From Vibrio vulnificus NBRC 15645 = ATCC 27562 (GTDB lineage: Bacteria; Pseudomonadota; Gammaproteobacteria; Enterobacterales; Vibrionaceae), in NCBI RefSeq assembly GCF_002224265.1, contig NZ_CP012881.1, positions 992,001 to 1,056,000 of the forward strand: a stretch of DNA of 64,000 bases, read 5' to 3'. Both the position numbers and the translations under genes were made by a program. The notes beneath the pieces were generated by a model, which was not told where the DNA came from, made no database searches, and saw only the letters and a program-made list of their open reading frames with translations. Shown here in pieces: positions 1 through 8,774 of the stretch; within the stretch, counting starts at the first letter, position 1, and each line of letters begins with the position of its first letter.

Positions 1-739
1 CTAGACGCTTCAGGTATAGCTCTGGCGCAATACGTAGGTACATTGGCATGTCTAGTGCGTTGTGGTGCGTGATGAATGGACGCGCACTCGCACCGCCAGG
101 GATAACGTGCATCATTGGCGTTTCAACTTCCATGAACTGCTTAGAGATCATGAAGTTACGAATTGCAGACATCACTTTAGAACGTACCACGAATGCATTA
201 CGAGAATCTTCATTCACGATAAGGTCAACATAACGCTGACGGTAACGCATTTCTTGGTCAGTTAGACCGTGGAATTTCTCTGGAAGTGGACGTAGTGCTT
301 TGGTTAGCAACTCGTACTCTTCCATGTTTACGTATAGGTCGCCTTTGCCAGATTTGTGCAGCGCACCTTTCACACCGATGATGTCACCGATATCAAGACC
401 TTGGTATTTGTCTTTCAGTACTTTTTGTACATCTTTGTCCGCGTAAGCCTGGATACGACCAGAAGTCTCTTGGATAACTAGGAATGGTCCACGTTTGGCC
501 ATAACACGACCCGCAATAGCAACAACGTGGTTAAGTGCTTCTAGCTCTTCCTTACTCTTTTCACCGAACTCTTTTTGAAGGTCGCCAGCTAGGCTGTCAC
601 GACGGAAGTCGTTTGGGTGGCCATTTGCTTTGCAGCTCTTTCGGATTTGATCCAATTTTGCGCGGCGTTCAGCAATGAGCTTATTCTCTTCTTGTGCAGA
701 GGCTTCTTGTACAGTTTCGTTTTGAACAGCATCAGTCAT
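1..739 (-). CDS. lysS: Lysyl-tRNA synthetase, N-terminal part (cut by window edge)
   Basis: Class II lysyl-tRNA synthetase, which charges tRNA-Lys in the cytoplasm. The window holds about the first 246 codons: an N-terminal helical stretch, the OB-fold anticodon-binding domain ([14 protein letters not shown] around residues 77-90) and the start of the catalytic domain, including motif 1 (FMEVETPMM) and the [11 protein letters not shown] segment. The gene continues off the left edge. The ATG lies 32 bases after the prfB stop codon, so it is very probably cotranscribed with prfB, as in enterobacteria. Identification is from direct recognition of the conserved protein sequence. Confidence 0.97.
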   Translation of the reverse strand, partial: MTDAVQNETVQEASAQEENKLIAERRAKLDQIRKSCKANGHPNDFRRDSLAGDLQKEFGEKSKEELEALNHVVAIAGRVMAKRGPFLVIQETSGRIQAYADKDVQKVLKDKYQGLDIGDIIGVKGALHKSGKGDLYVNMEEYELLTKALRPLPEKFHGLTDQEMRYRQRYVDLIVNEDSRNAFVVRSKVMSAIRNFMISKQFMEVETPMMHVIPGGASARPFITHHNALDMPMYLRIAPELYLKRL

Positions 740-771
740 TTTCGATGTATCCTGTTTAGTCGGTGAAAAGC

Positions 772-1870
772 TTAAAGGCCTGATTTCAGGCTAGCTTCAA
801 TAAATTTGTCCAGATCACCGTCAAGAACCGCTTGAGTATTACGGTTTTCGACGCCCGTACGGAGGTCTTTAATGCGCGAATCATCCAATACGTAAGAACG
901 GATCTGGCTACCCCAGCCAATGTCAGACTTAGCGTCTTCATTAGCTTGTTTTTCCGCATTTTGCTTTTGCAACTCAAGTTCAAACAGCTTAGCGCGAAGC
1001 TGCTTCATCGCTTGATCTTTGTTTTTGTGTTGAGAACGGTCGTTCTGACACTGAACCACGGTATTCGTTGGTACGTGGGTAATACGTACCGCAGATTCGG
1101 TGGTGTTTACGTGCTGACCACCCGCACCAGACGCACGATACACGTCAATACGGAGATCGGCAGGGTTAATGTCGATGTCGATGTTTTCATCAATCTCTGG
1201 GTAAACAAACGCAGAAGCAAAAGAAGTGTGACGACGACCGCCTGAGTCAAACGGAGACTTACGCACTAAACGGTGAACACCCGTTTCGGTACGCAACCAA
1301 CCATAAGCATAATCACCGATAATACGTACGGTGACCGACTTAAGGCCAGCAACATCCCCTTCGGATACTTCGATCACTTCGGTTTTGAAGCCTTTCGCTT
1401 CAGCCCAACGAAGATACATGCGAAGCATCATGCTCGTCCAGTCTTGCGCTTCTGTACCGCCAGAACCTGCTTGCAGGTCAATATAGCAATCTGAAGAATC
1501 GTGTGCACCAGAGAACATGCGACGGAACTCTAAGCCCGCAAGCTTCTCTTCTAAGGCTTCAAGTTCTGGACCGATTTCATCAAAGGTCTCTTGATCTTCA
1601 GCTTCAATGGCCAGCTCAAGCAAACCTTCAACGTCATCCACACCTTGATCAAGTTGATCAATGGTTTCAACAACCGCTTCTAATGACGCACGCTCACGAC
1701 CGAGAGCTTGCGCTCGATCAGGCTCGTTCCAAACGTCCGGTTGTTCGAGTTCTGCGTTAACTTCTTCTAGACGCTCTTTCTTAGCGTCATAGTCAAAGAT
1801 ACCCCCTCAGGACATTTGTGCGCTCAGACACGTCCTGTAGACGGTTTTTAATGGGATTGATTTCAAACAT
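772..1870 (-). CDS. prfB: Peptide chain release factor 2, expressed by programmed +1 frameshift
   Basis: RF2 reads UAA and UGA stop codons and triggers peptide release on the ribosome. The reading frame is split: 25 codons from the ATG at 1870 end in an in-frame UGA (1795-1793), and the +1 frame continues to 772, giving 365 residues in total. The SPF stop-codon recognition motif falls at residues 205-207 and the catalytic GGQ at 250-252, the same numbering as I recall for E. coli RF2. The frameshift site (AGGGGG, then TAT CTT TGA C) is intact, so this is autoregulation and not a mutation. It sits between recJ, whose terminator lies upstream, and lysS. Confidence 0.98.
1788..1806 (-). promoter_or_regulatory. 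prfB programmed +1 frameshift signal
   Basis: On the minus strand an internal Shine-Dalgarno-like AGGGGG is followed by TAT, the slippery CTT codon, then TGA C. The ribosome pauses at the poorly terminated UGA-C when RF2 is scarce and slips +1 to read GAC. All elements of the known RF2 autoregulatory site are present. Confidence 0.97.
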
Positions 1871-1973
1871 GTTGGCTCAACATTTTAGAGTAGAATTTAA
1901 CCGAGGAATTCTACTCAAAAATGTGACAGAGATACAGGAAAAATTGGGAAGAAATTTGCCGATTCCTGAAGAG

Positions 1974-2001
1974 AAAAAAAGAGCGAGATTCGTTCTCACT
2001 C
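1974..2001 (-). terminator. Intrinsic terminator after recJ
   Basis: On the minus strand an 8-bp stem (one G-U pair) with a 5-base loop is followed by seven T residues. It lies 12 bases past the recJ stop codon and separates the xerD-dsbC-recJ group from prfB-lysS. Confidence 0.75.
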
Positions 2002-2013
2002 CTTTAATGGCGG

Positions 2014-3753
2014 TTATCGCGCTTCGATGTGTTCAATCATCAATTGCAACGATTGATTGTTGCGAAACTCATTGATATCCAGTTTGTAGGCAAGGCGAAC
2101 CGTTTTCACCGAGGCATCGGGCCAGCGACGTAAATCGACGTTGAAAGCGATCCCGTCAATCATGATGTTGGTTGGATGGCCTTTGAATAAAGGCTCAAGC
2201 ATCAATTTTAAATGCTTTTCTCCGACCAATTTCTGGTGCAGCACTTTAAATTCACCATCAAAAATAGGCTCTGGAAATGCCTGCCCCCAAGGCCCCGCAG
2301 ATCGCAGCAGCTCCGCAGTATGCATGGAAAACTCTTCAGGCTTGAGTTCGCCATCAGAAAGCACAATGCCTTTCAGCGCGGCTTCATCCAATTCGCGTTT
2401 TACCAGTTGATCAAACAATTGACTAAACCGTTCAAAATCGCACTCTTTGATGGTCAAGCCCGCCGCCATGGCGTGACCACCAAATTTGAGGATCAAACCG
2501 GGGTTTTGTGTATCAATCAAGTCCAGTGCATCGCGCATGTGTAGGCCAGGAATAGAGCGACAAGATCCTTTGATATACCCATCGCCTCCATCGGCAAATG
2601 CGATCACCGGACGATGATATTTCTCTTTAATTCTCGACGCTAGAATGCCAATCACACCCTGATGCCAATCGCGCTGGAAAAGGGCCAAACCATAAGGTAA
2701 CTCGCTGTTTTCGCCAAACTGCAGGCGTTCACAAAACGCCATGGCCTCTTGCTTCATGCCCTCTTCAATTTCTTTACGCGTTTGATTGAGCCCGTCCAGT
2801 TCATGTGCCATACGACGCGCTGCGTGGATGTTGTTGCACATCAGCAATTCAACCCCAAACGACATGTCATCCAGACGTCCTGCGGCATTGATGCGCGGGC
2901 CCAGCGCAAAACCGAAATCTGCCGCAACCAAACGACGAGCATCACGCTTGGCCACTTCAATCAACGCTTGAATACCCGGGCGTGCTTTCCCTGCGCGAAT
3001 GCGCTGCAGGCCTTGGTGCACCAAAATGCGGTTGTTTTCATCCAGCGGCACAACATCCGCAACGGTGCCTAAGGCCACCAAATCCACCAGCTCCATCAGC
3101 TTCGGCTCTGCCATACCTTGATCGGCAAACCAACCGCATTTACGCATGTGGACACACAAGGCCATCATCAAATAAAAAGCCACGCCAACCCCAGCCAGGG
3201 CTTTGGAAGGAAAGGCGCAGGTCTGTAAGTTTGGATTAACCATCGCATCTACCTCAGGCAACACTTGCCCGGGCAAATGGTGATCGGTCACCAACACTTT
3301 TAAGCCATGCTCTTTGGCATAACGCACCCCTTCAATGGAGGAGACGCCGTTATCCACGGTCATGATCACTTCAGCACCCAAGGCGATGGCCTGCTCGACC
3401 ACTTCAGGGCTCAAACCATAGCCATCTTCAAAGCGGTTTGGCACTAAGTAGTCGACATTGTTACTGCCAAGCATGCGCAGGGCAAGGACCGAGAGTGCCG
3501 AGCTGGTCGCGCCATCGGCATCAAAATCTCCGACCACAATAATTCGCTTCTGCTCACGTATAGCCTCAAAAAGCAGCGCAACGGCAAGTTCAATTCCGTG
3601 CAGTTTTTGGTATGAATGCAACCCTTTGACGGCGGTTTCCAATTGGCTTATGTCTTGAATACCACGGTTAAGATAGATGCGTTTGAGGATATCCGGCACA
3701 CTGTCGGGCAAGAGGGAAAGATCGGGTTCAGGTCGTCGTTGTATTTCTATCAT
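2014..3753 (-). CDS. recJ: Single-stranded-DNA-specific 5'-3' exonuclease RecJ
   Basis: RecJ degrades single-stranded DNA 5' to 3' in recombination, mismatch repair and base excision repair. The 579-residue protein is of usual length. The DHH phosphoesterase motifs are visible: VGDFDADG (about 74-81), TVDNG (about 132-136) and DHH (157-159), all providing Mn/Mg ligands; the DHHA1 motif KFGGHAMAAG lies near residue 420, and an OB-fold region closes the protein. It is downstream of dsbC in the same direction with a gap of about 50 bases, the same order as in E. coli (xerD-dsbC-recJ-prfB-lysS). Confidence 0.98.
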   Translation of the reverse strand: MIEIQRRPEPDLSLLPDSVPDILKRIYLNRGIQDISQLETAVKGLHSYQKLHGIELAVALLFEAIREQKRIIVVGDFDADGATSSALSVLALRMLGSNNVDYLVPNRFEDGYGLSPEVVEQAIALGAEVIMTVDNGVSSIEGVRYAKEHGLKVLVTDHHLPGQVLPEVDAMVNPNLQTCAFPSKALAGVGVAFYLMMALCVHMRKCGWFADQGMAEPKLMELVDLVALGTVADVVPLDENNRILVHQGLQRIRAGKARPGIQALIEVAKRDARRLVAADFGFALGPRINAAGRLDDMSFGVELLMCNNIHAARRMAHELDGLNQTRKEIEEGMKQEAMAFCERLQFGENSELPYGLALFQRDWHQGVIGILASRIKEKYHRPVIAFADGGDGYIKGSCRSIPGLHMRDALDLIDTQNPGLILKFGGHAMAAGLTIKECDFERFSQLFDQLVKRELDEAALKGIVLSDGELKPEEFSMHTAELLRSAGPWGQAFPEPIFDGEFKVLHQKLVGEKHLKLMLEPLFKGHPTNIMIDGIAFNVDLRRWPDASVKTVRLAYKLDINEFRNNQSLQLMIEHIEAR

Positions 3754-3804
3754 TAATTGAATAGAGCCCGCGGGTCAGACGCGCAGGCTCTGCTCCTTGA
3801 AGGT

Positions 3805-4590
3805 TTATTGTTGCTGTAAGCGCTCTAGCAGTTTTTCTGGTGGCAAGTAACCAGCAACCAGTTCACCATTTGGCAAGAAAATCGCAGGCGTGCCTGTAAT
3901 ACCGAGTTGCTGACCAAGTTGGTAATGTTGAGCAACGGTCTGCTTACACTGCTGCAAATCATTTTTCGCTGGGGCAAATTTGCGGTTCACTTTAGCATCA
4001 TGCATCGCTTCTTGCGGATTAGCGGCACACCAGATGCCCGCCATTTGTTCTGCCACTGGGCCCGTGCCACCTTGACGTGGGTATGCCATGTAACGCACGG
4101 TGATGCCTAAGTCATTGTAGCCCTGCATCTGGCTGTGTAGACGAACGCAGTAACCACAAGTAATGTCGGTAAACACCGTCACCACGTATTTTTCATCTTT
4201 GGCTTTGTACTCGATCGCACTGTCAGCAAATTCGGCAATTTTCTTCGCGTTGAGCGGTGCTTGACGTTCGGCAACCACGTCCTTGTATTGACCATTTTCG
4301 TCAATGGAATACAAGGTTCCAGCAATAAAGTGGCTGCCGTCGTTAGACGCAAACAACACTCCTCCACTGGTTTGAATTTCGACTAAACCCGCCACATCCG
4401 AAGGTTGAATATCCATGATGTTCAGGCCCAACTTTGAAAAGCGAGCTTTGAGAGCCTCACTATCAAAATGCGTGTTCGCCACCACTTGTGCAGTTGGCTG
4501 AGCGGTTTCGACCGCTTGGCTTTCTTCAGCACCGCAGGCCGTCACAAAGAGAGGAAGAGTTAAAAGAGTTAATCGGCGTAATACGCTCAT
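3805..4590 (-). CDS. dsbC: Thiol:disulfide interchange protein DsbC, probable lipoprotein form
   Basis: Periplasmic disulfide isomerase that corrects wrong disulfides; normally dimeric through its N-terminal domain and kept reduced by DsbD. The active site CGYC is at residues 145-148 and the cis-proline loop GTPAIF follows near the C-terminus. I start at ATG 4590 because AAGGTG lies six bases before it; a GTG nine bases further upstream has no better site. The 261-residue form begins with a short hydrophobic leader ending V-T-A-C (Cys19), a lipobox, followed by a Glu/Gln/Thr-rich linker of about 20 residues, so this DsbC may be membrane-tethered. A GC-rich hairpin at 3766-3792 follows the gene. 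Confidence 0.95.
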   Translation of the reverse strand: MSVLRRLTLLTLPLFVTACGAEESQAVETAQPTAQVVANTHFDSEALKARFSKLGLNIMDIQPSDVAGLVEIQTSGGVLFASNDGSHFIAGTLYSIDENGQYKDVVAERQAPLNAKKIAEFADSAIEYKAKDEKYVVTVFTDITCGYCVRLHSQMQGYNDLGITVRYMAYPRQGGTGPVAEQMAGIWCAANPQEAMHDAKVNRKFAPAKNDLQQCKQTVAQHYQLGQQLGITGTPAIFLPNGELVAGYLPPEKLLERLQQQ

Positions 4591-4616
4591 TAAAATCACC
4601 TTGTCGTTATTCCGCG

Positions 4617-5534
4617 TTAAGCACGCGGATGATGTTGGCTATGAATCTGTTTTAGTCGTTCTGTTGCCACGTGAGTATAAATTTGCGTGGTCGATAAGTC
4701 ACTATGACCAAGCAGCATCTGTACGACCCTTAGATCGGCCCCATAGTTCAATAAATGGGTGGCGAAAGCGTGCCTCAAAACGTGTGGTGACAGATGATCT
4801 GTATCGATACCTGCAATCACCGCATAGAACTTGATGCGATGCCAAAACGTCTGTCTGGTCATTTGTCTGGCACGTTTACTTGGAAACACCACATCCGAAG
4901 AGGTTTCACCTAATAACGCCGGACGACCTTGTTTGATAAAGGTTTCAATCCAGTCGATGGCATTTTCCCCCATGGGCACTAAGCGCTCTTTACCACCTTT
5001 ACCCGTTACCCGCACCACACCTTGGCGCAAGCTGATGTTTTCCATGGTTAAACTCACCAACTCGGTAACACGTAAGCCCGTGGCATACAGTAGCTCAAGC
5101 ATGGCTTTGTCACGCAGCTCCACCGGATCATTGGGATCGGGCGCATCCAATAGTGCATCGACCTGCTCTTCACTGATGTCTTTTGGCAAACGTTGCGGCA
5201 ATTTAGGGCTGACCAACAGGGCACTAGGATCATCAGCTCGTACTTTTTCTCGATGGAGATATTGAAACAGACGACGAATCGCTGACAACATCCGCGCTCT
5301 TGAAGTCTGCTTGTAGTCTTGATCCACCAAATAGCTTTGGTATTGCTGAAGCCCAGACAGGCTGATGAAATCGAGTCGATAATGATTCGCTTCCATCCAC
5401 TGCAATAACTTCATCAGATCGTTGCGGTAAGAGGACAACGTATTCTCTGCGAGGCCTCGCTCCATCCACATCGCATCGAGAAATTGCTCTACGTAGCCAA
5501 AATCTTGCATATTAACCGATGCCGTTTGTTGCAT
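4617..5534 (-). CDS. xerD: Site-specific tyrosine recombinase XerD
   Basis: XerD works with XerC at dif to resolve chromosome dimers under FtsK control. From ATG 5534 (after AGGTG) the protein has 305 residues. All six catalytic residues are present: R155 (ATGLRVTEL), K179, H251 and R254 (SPHVLRH), H277 (LLGHSDLSTTQ) and Y286. The N-terminal SAM-like core-binding domain spans about residues 10-95. A GTG six bases upstream (5540) would add two residues. It begins the group that continues into dsbC 26 bases downstream and is divergent from fldB. Confidence 0.96.
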   Translation of the reverse strand: MQQTASVNMQDFGYVEQFLDAMWMERGLAENTLSSYRNDLMKLLQWMEANHYRLDFISLSGLQQYQSYLVDQDYKQTSRARMLSAIRRLFQYLHREKVRADDPSALLVSPKLPQRLPKDISEEQVDALLDAPDPNDPVELRDKAMLELLYATGLRVTELVSLTMENISLRQGVVRVTGKGGKERLVPMGENAIDWIETFIKQGRPALLGETSSDVVFPSKRARQMTRQTFWHRIKFYAVIAGIDTDHLSPHVLRHAFATHLLNYGADLRVVQMLLGHSDLSTTQIYTHVATERLKQIHSQHHPRA

Positions 5535-5693
5535 GGACACACCTTAAATCACTGTAAATCAACAGTGCTGAGAGTAAGACAGCCACAGATTTAATGCTAT
5601 AAAAAATCCATACAGACGCGATATTCGCTGCAATCCTCCGCAGAATCGAGGTAGAATTCGCCATCGCATGGCAAAACAGTACTGATAACGCAG

Positions 5694-6212
5694 ATGAAAA
5701 TCGGACTTTTTTACGGCTCAACCACCTGTTACACCGAAATGGCGGCAGAAAAAATGCGCGCAATTTTGGGGGATGACTTGGTTGAGATTCATAATGTCAA
5801 AGAGTGCGACCTCGCACAAATGGCAGACTATGACCTGCTGCTTCTTGGCATTTCCACTTGGGATTTTGGCGAAATTCAAGAAGATTGGGCCGCAATTTGG
5901 CACGATCTCGCCTCCTCGCCTGTGCAAGGTAAAACCATCGCACTGTTCGGTCTTGGTGACCAAGAAGGTTATGGTGAATGGTATCTCGACGCGATGGGAT
6001 TGTTGCACGATGAGCTTAAAGCGGTAGGTGCGGAGTTTATTGGCTATTGGCCAAATCAAGGCTACCAGTTTGAAGCCTCTAAAGCCCTCACTGAAGATGG
6101 CAGCCACTTTGTTGGCTTGGCGCTCGATGAAGATTCCCAATACGACTTGAGTGACGAGCGCATCGCCACTTGGATTGAGCAAGTTTTAACGGAATTTCAC
6201 GATAAGCTGTAA
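5694..6212 (+). CDS. fldB: Flavodoxin FldB
   Basis: Long-chain flavodoxin that carries electrons through bound FMN; in enterobacteria fldB is linked to the oxidative stress response. The 172 residues begin with the FMN phosphate-binding loop GSTTCYTE (residues 8-15), followed by the STWDFGE loop near the isoalloxazine ring and the [11 protein letters not shown] segment. It is divergent from xerD, the same arrangement as in E. coli, which supports fldB over the paralogue fldA. A bidirectional terminator follows. Confidence 0.93.
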   Translation: MKIGLFYGSTTCYTEMAAEKMRAILGDDLVEIHNVKECDLAQMADYDLLLLGISTWDFGEIQEDWAAIWHDLASSPVQGKTIALFGLGDQEGYGEWYLDAMGLLHDELKAVGAEFIGYWPNQGYQFEASKALTEDGSHFVGLALDEDSQYDLSDERIATWIEQVLTEFHDKL

Positions 6213-6263
6213 CGCTTAAGGCGAATTTTCCGAACCTCACCGGTTTGTGAATCAGCCGTTAGC

Positions 6264-6293
6264 AAAAAGCCCGTCACATTGGACGGGCTTTTT
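6264..6293. terminator. Bidirectional terminator between fldB and brnQ
   Basis: A perfect 12-bp inverted repeat, AAAAAGCCCGTC and its complement around a 6-base loop, has T runs on both strands and lies between the converging genes fldB and brnQ. Confidence 0.9.
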
Positions 6294-6323
6294 ATTGTCT
6301 TGCGTTTTCGCAAAGTGCTGCGA

Positions 6324-7637
6324 TTAAGCGGCTTCTTTTGCCAGTTCTTGGCGAACAGAACGGCTGACAAAGAACATACACACAATTGCCGTCATGGTTG
6401 GCAACAACCACGCCATGCCTACTTCAAATAGTGGCAGTACTTTGAATGGCGATACATCCACACCCGCTACTTTTGCCGCATCAATCAGGGCAAACAGCAG
6501 TGAAACAAGGATAACCACGCGGTACGCCATTTGTGGGTTTGGCAGTTTCTTACGCACGAAAGTCAGTGCAACCAGCGCAATGGCCACTGGGTATAGTGCA
6601 AACAGGACCGGTACAGACAGTGCGATAAGCTGTGCAAGACCCACATTCGCCACCACAGCACAAGCAACACCATTGATCACAACCCACGCTTTGTATGAAA
6701 TCGGAGTCAGTGAACTGAAGTAATCCGAACACGCTGAGATCAGACCAATCGCAGTGGTTAAACAGGCAAGCAGTACAATTACAGACAACACGATTTGGCC
6801 ATAAGGACCAAACAGCGCTTGAACGTATAGACTGAGAACCACGCCACCGTTGTCTGCACCAGAAGCCACCGCCGCGCTCGTTGCGCCAAGGTAGAACAAT
6901 GAGATGTAAACAAATGCCAGACCGGCCGCCGCAATGAAACCTGCGTAAATCAGGTATTTAGTCGTTGCAGAACGCTCCGTAATACCACGGCTGCGCAGCG
7001 CATCAACGATCAGCATACCAAACATCAGTGAGCCAAACGTATCCATGGTGTTGTAACCTTCAAGGAAACCTTTGGTGAGTGGCTGTGTTAGGTATTCACC
7101 TTGTGCAGCAAGCATTTCGCCTTGGGGATCAATAAATACCGCAAGCGCCAAAATAATCAGGCCAACAAAGAGCACTGGCGTCAATACTTTACCGATGACG
7201 TCAATCAACTTACCTTGCGACCAAGAGAAGAACATCGCCACCGCAAAGAAAAGGATCGAGAAAATAGTCAAATGTGACTGAAGCGCGTCAGCAAAGAAAG
7301 GCTTCACCGCCATTTCGTAGGCCACTAGGCCAGTACGTGGCGCAGCAAAAGCAGGGCCGATGATGATAAAAATCAATACCGCCATCAGTGTTGCAGCTTG
7401 CTTAGGAAGATCTTTGGTTAGGTGATCCCAAGTTCCACCTGCAACGGCAATAGCAATAATGGTAATTAAAGGAAGACCTACTGCCGTCACAAGGAAGCCT
7501 GACATCGCAGGGAACAGATGTTCACCCGCAAGTTGACCTGCTAGAGGAGGGAAAATAATGTTGCCCGCTCCCAAGAAAAACGCAAACAGCATAAAGCCGA
7601 CTGCGATAATATCGGTTAGTTTTAAAGTCTGATTCAC
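6324..7637 (-). CDS. brnQ: Branched-chain amino acid transport system II carrier protein
   Basis: LIVCS-family sodium-coupled carrier for leucine, isoleucine and valine in the inner membrane. The 437 residues have about twelve hydrophobic segments; the conserved N-terminal block FMLFAFFLGAGNIIFPP (about residues 16-32) and the mid-protein block NTMDTFGSLMFGMLIVDALR are diagnostic of BrnQ. The start codon is GTG at 7637, seven bases after AAGGG. It is monocistronic, bounded downstream by the terminator shared with fldB and divergent from trmN. Confidence 0.95.
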   Translation of the reverse strand: MNQTLKLTDIIAVGFMLFAFFLGAGNIIFPPLAGQLAGEHLFPAMSGFLVTAVGLPLITIIAIAVAGGTWDHLTKDLPKQAATLMAVLIFIIIGPAFAAPRTGLVAYEMAVKPFFADALQSHLTIFSILFFAVAMFFSWSQGKLIDVIGKVLTPVLFVGLIILALAVFIDPQGEMLAAQGEYLTQPLTKGFLEGYNTMDTFGSLMFGMLIVDALRSRGITERSATTKYLIYAGFIAAAGLAFVYISLFYLGATSAAVASGADNGGVVLSLYVQALFGPYGQIVLSVIVLLACLTTAIGLISACSDYFSSLTPISYKAWVVINGVACAVVANVGLAQLIALSVPVLFALYPVAIALVALTFVRKKLPNPQMAYRVVILVSLLFALIDAAKVAGVDVSPFKVLPLFEVGMAWLLPTMTAIVCMFFVSRSVRQELAKEAA

Positions 7638-7945
7638 AGATAACCCTTAGAATAGTTCTGAATGATGTTGTGTATGCATTCGCCGCTCTGTCGACCGACG
7701 ATTGTGCTAATTTTAGGGCCGCATAATGACGAAATGACCACCAATTGGCAACCTTTAAGCCCGAAAACACTATATTAATTTATATAAGTGACAATATCAC
7801 AGTGAATGTGACTGAGATCTAATTTGTATTTAGACAGATAACCTACACAATGCCGCATCAAAGCGATAACAGATAGAGAAATAATTCAAACAAATCCTTA
7901 ACAATGGTTTTTCTATCTAGAAATAGGAAAAATGAAGAGATAAAC
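7638..7945. other. Intergenic region between brnQ and trmN
   Basis: About 300 A+T-rich bases carrying the divergent promoters of brnQ and trmN. I see no gene and no operator I can name with confidence. Confidence 0.5.
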
Positions 7946-8665
7946 ATGAAGAGTGGCACATTAAAAACTAAAGGGTTCAAATTTAAACAGTTTTCAATCG
8001 CCAGCAGTAACTCTGGTATGCCCGTCAGTACTGATGGCGTCTTGCTCGGTGCTTGGGCCAACTTCCACCACTGCCAAAACCTACTCGATATTGGTACAGG
8101 GACAGGATTACTTAGCTTGATGTGCGCTCAGCGATACGCACATCTTTCGATCACTGCGGTCGATATTGACGCGCATGCCGTGGAAGCCGCACAAGAAAAC
8201 TTCAGCCACAGCCCTTGGCACTCACGACTTCAGTTGCAACACGGTGATGTGCTCAAGCTCGATTTTACGCATCGTTTTGATGGCATTATTTGTAACCCGC
8301 CTTACTTTAATAACGGGGAGCAATCCCAAGCGACGCAGCGCGCTACCGCCAGACACACCGATACTCTTGCCCATGATGCGCTGTTATTGCGCTGCAGAGA
8401 ATTACTCACCCCGAATGGCAAAGCCAACTTTGTGCTGCCACTGACCGAGGGAGAACAATTTCTGCAACTCGCTCAACAGCAAGGTTGGCATCTACATCGG
8501 CTATGTCATGTAAAACCTAGCCCGAATAAGCCTGTTCATCGCTTACTGTTTGAACTCGGTTTATCCACGGCAATAACGAGTGAGGAACATCTCACGATCA
8601 ACGATGGATCGACCTACAGCGCAGCCTTTGTCAAACTGTGCCAGGATTTTTATCTCAAGATGTAG
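7946..8665 (+). CDS. trmN: tRNA1(Val) (adenine(37)-N6)-methyltransferase
   Basis: SAM-dependent enzyme (YfiC/TrmN6 family) that methylates A37 of tRNA1-Val. The Rossmann motif I DIGTGTG is at residues 48-54, the acidic residue of motif II at VDID (72-75), and the adenine N6-methylating motif NPPY at 117-120. I chose ATG 7946 (239 residues), which has a purine-rich GAAGAGA upstream; an in-frame upstream ATG at 7904 would add an unconserved 14-residue extension. It sits 110 bases upstream of srmB in the same direction, as yfiC and srmB are neighbours (divergent) in E. coli. Confidence 0.93.
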   Translation: MKSGTLKTKGFKFKQFSIASSNSGMPVSTDGVLLGAWANFHHCQNLLDIGTGTGLLSLMCAQRYAHLSITAVDIDAHAVEAAQENFSHSPWHSRLQLQHGDVLKLDFTHRFDGIICNPPYFNNGEQSQATQRATARHTDTLAHDALLLRCRELLTPNGKANFVLPLTEGEQFLQLAQQQGWHLHRLCHVKPSPNKPVHRLLFELGLSTAITSEEHLTINDGSTYSAAFVKLCQDFYLKM

Positions 8666-8673
8666 AAATAACG

Positions 8674-8689
8674 TGTGATCAAAATCACC
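8674..8689 (+). promoter_or_regulatory. CRP-like site overlapping the srmB promoter
   Basis: TGTGA-N6-TCACC matches the CRP half-site pair except in the last base. A TATAAT at 8698-8703 lies 17 bases past GTGATC, so the site overlaps the putative -35 element, a position that would fit repression. Inference from pattern only. Confidence 0.35.
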
Positions 8690-8774
8690 GAACACTCTAT
8701 AATATTCGCCCTTTTAAACTATTGCTGCCCATTGAACTTTGTATCACTAGGGCATTGCTTGTGGAGAACACACT

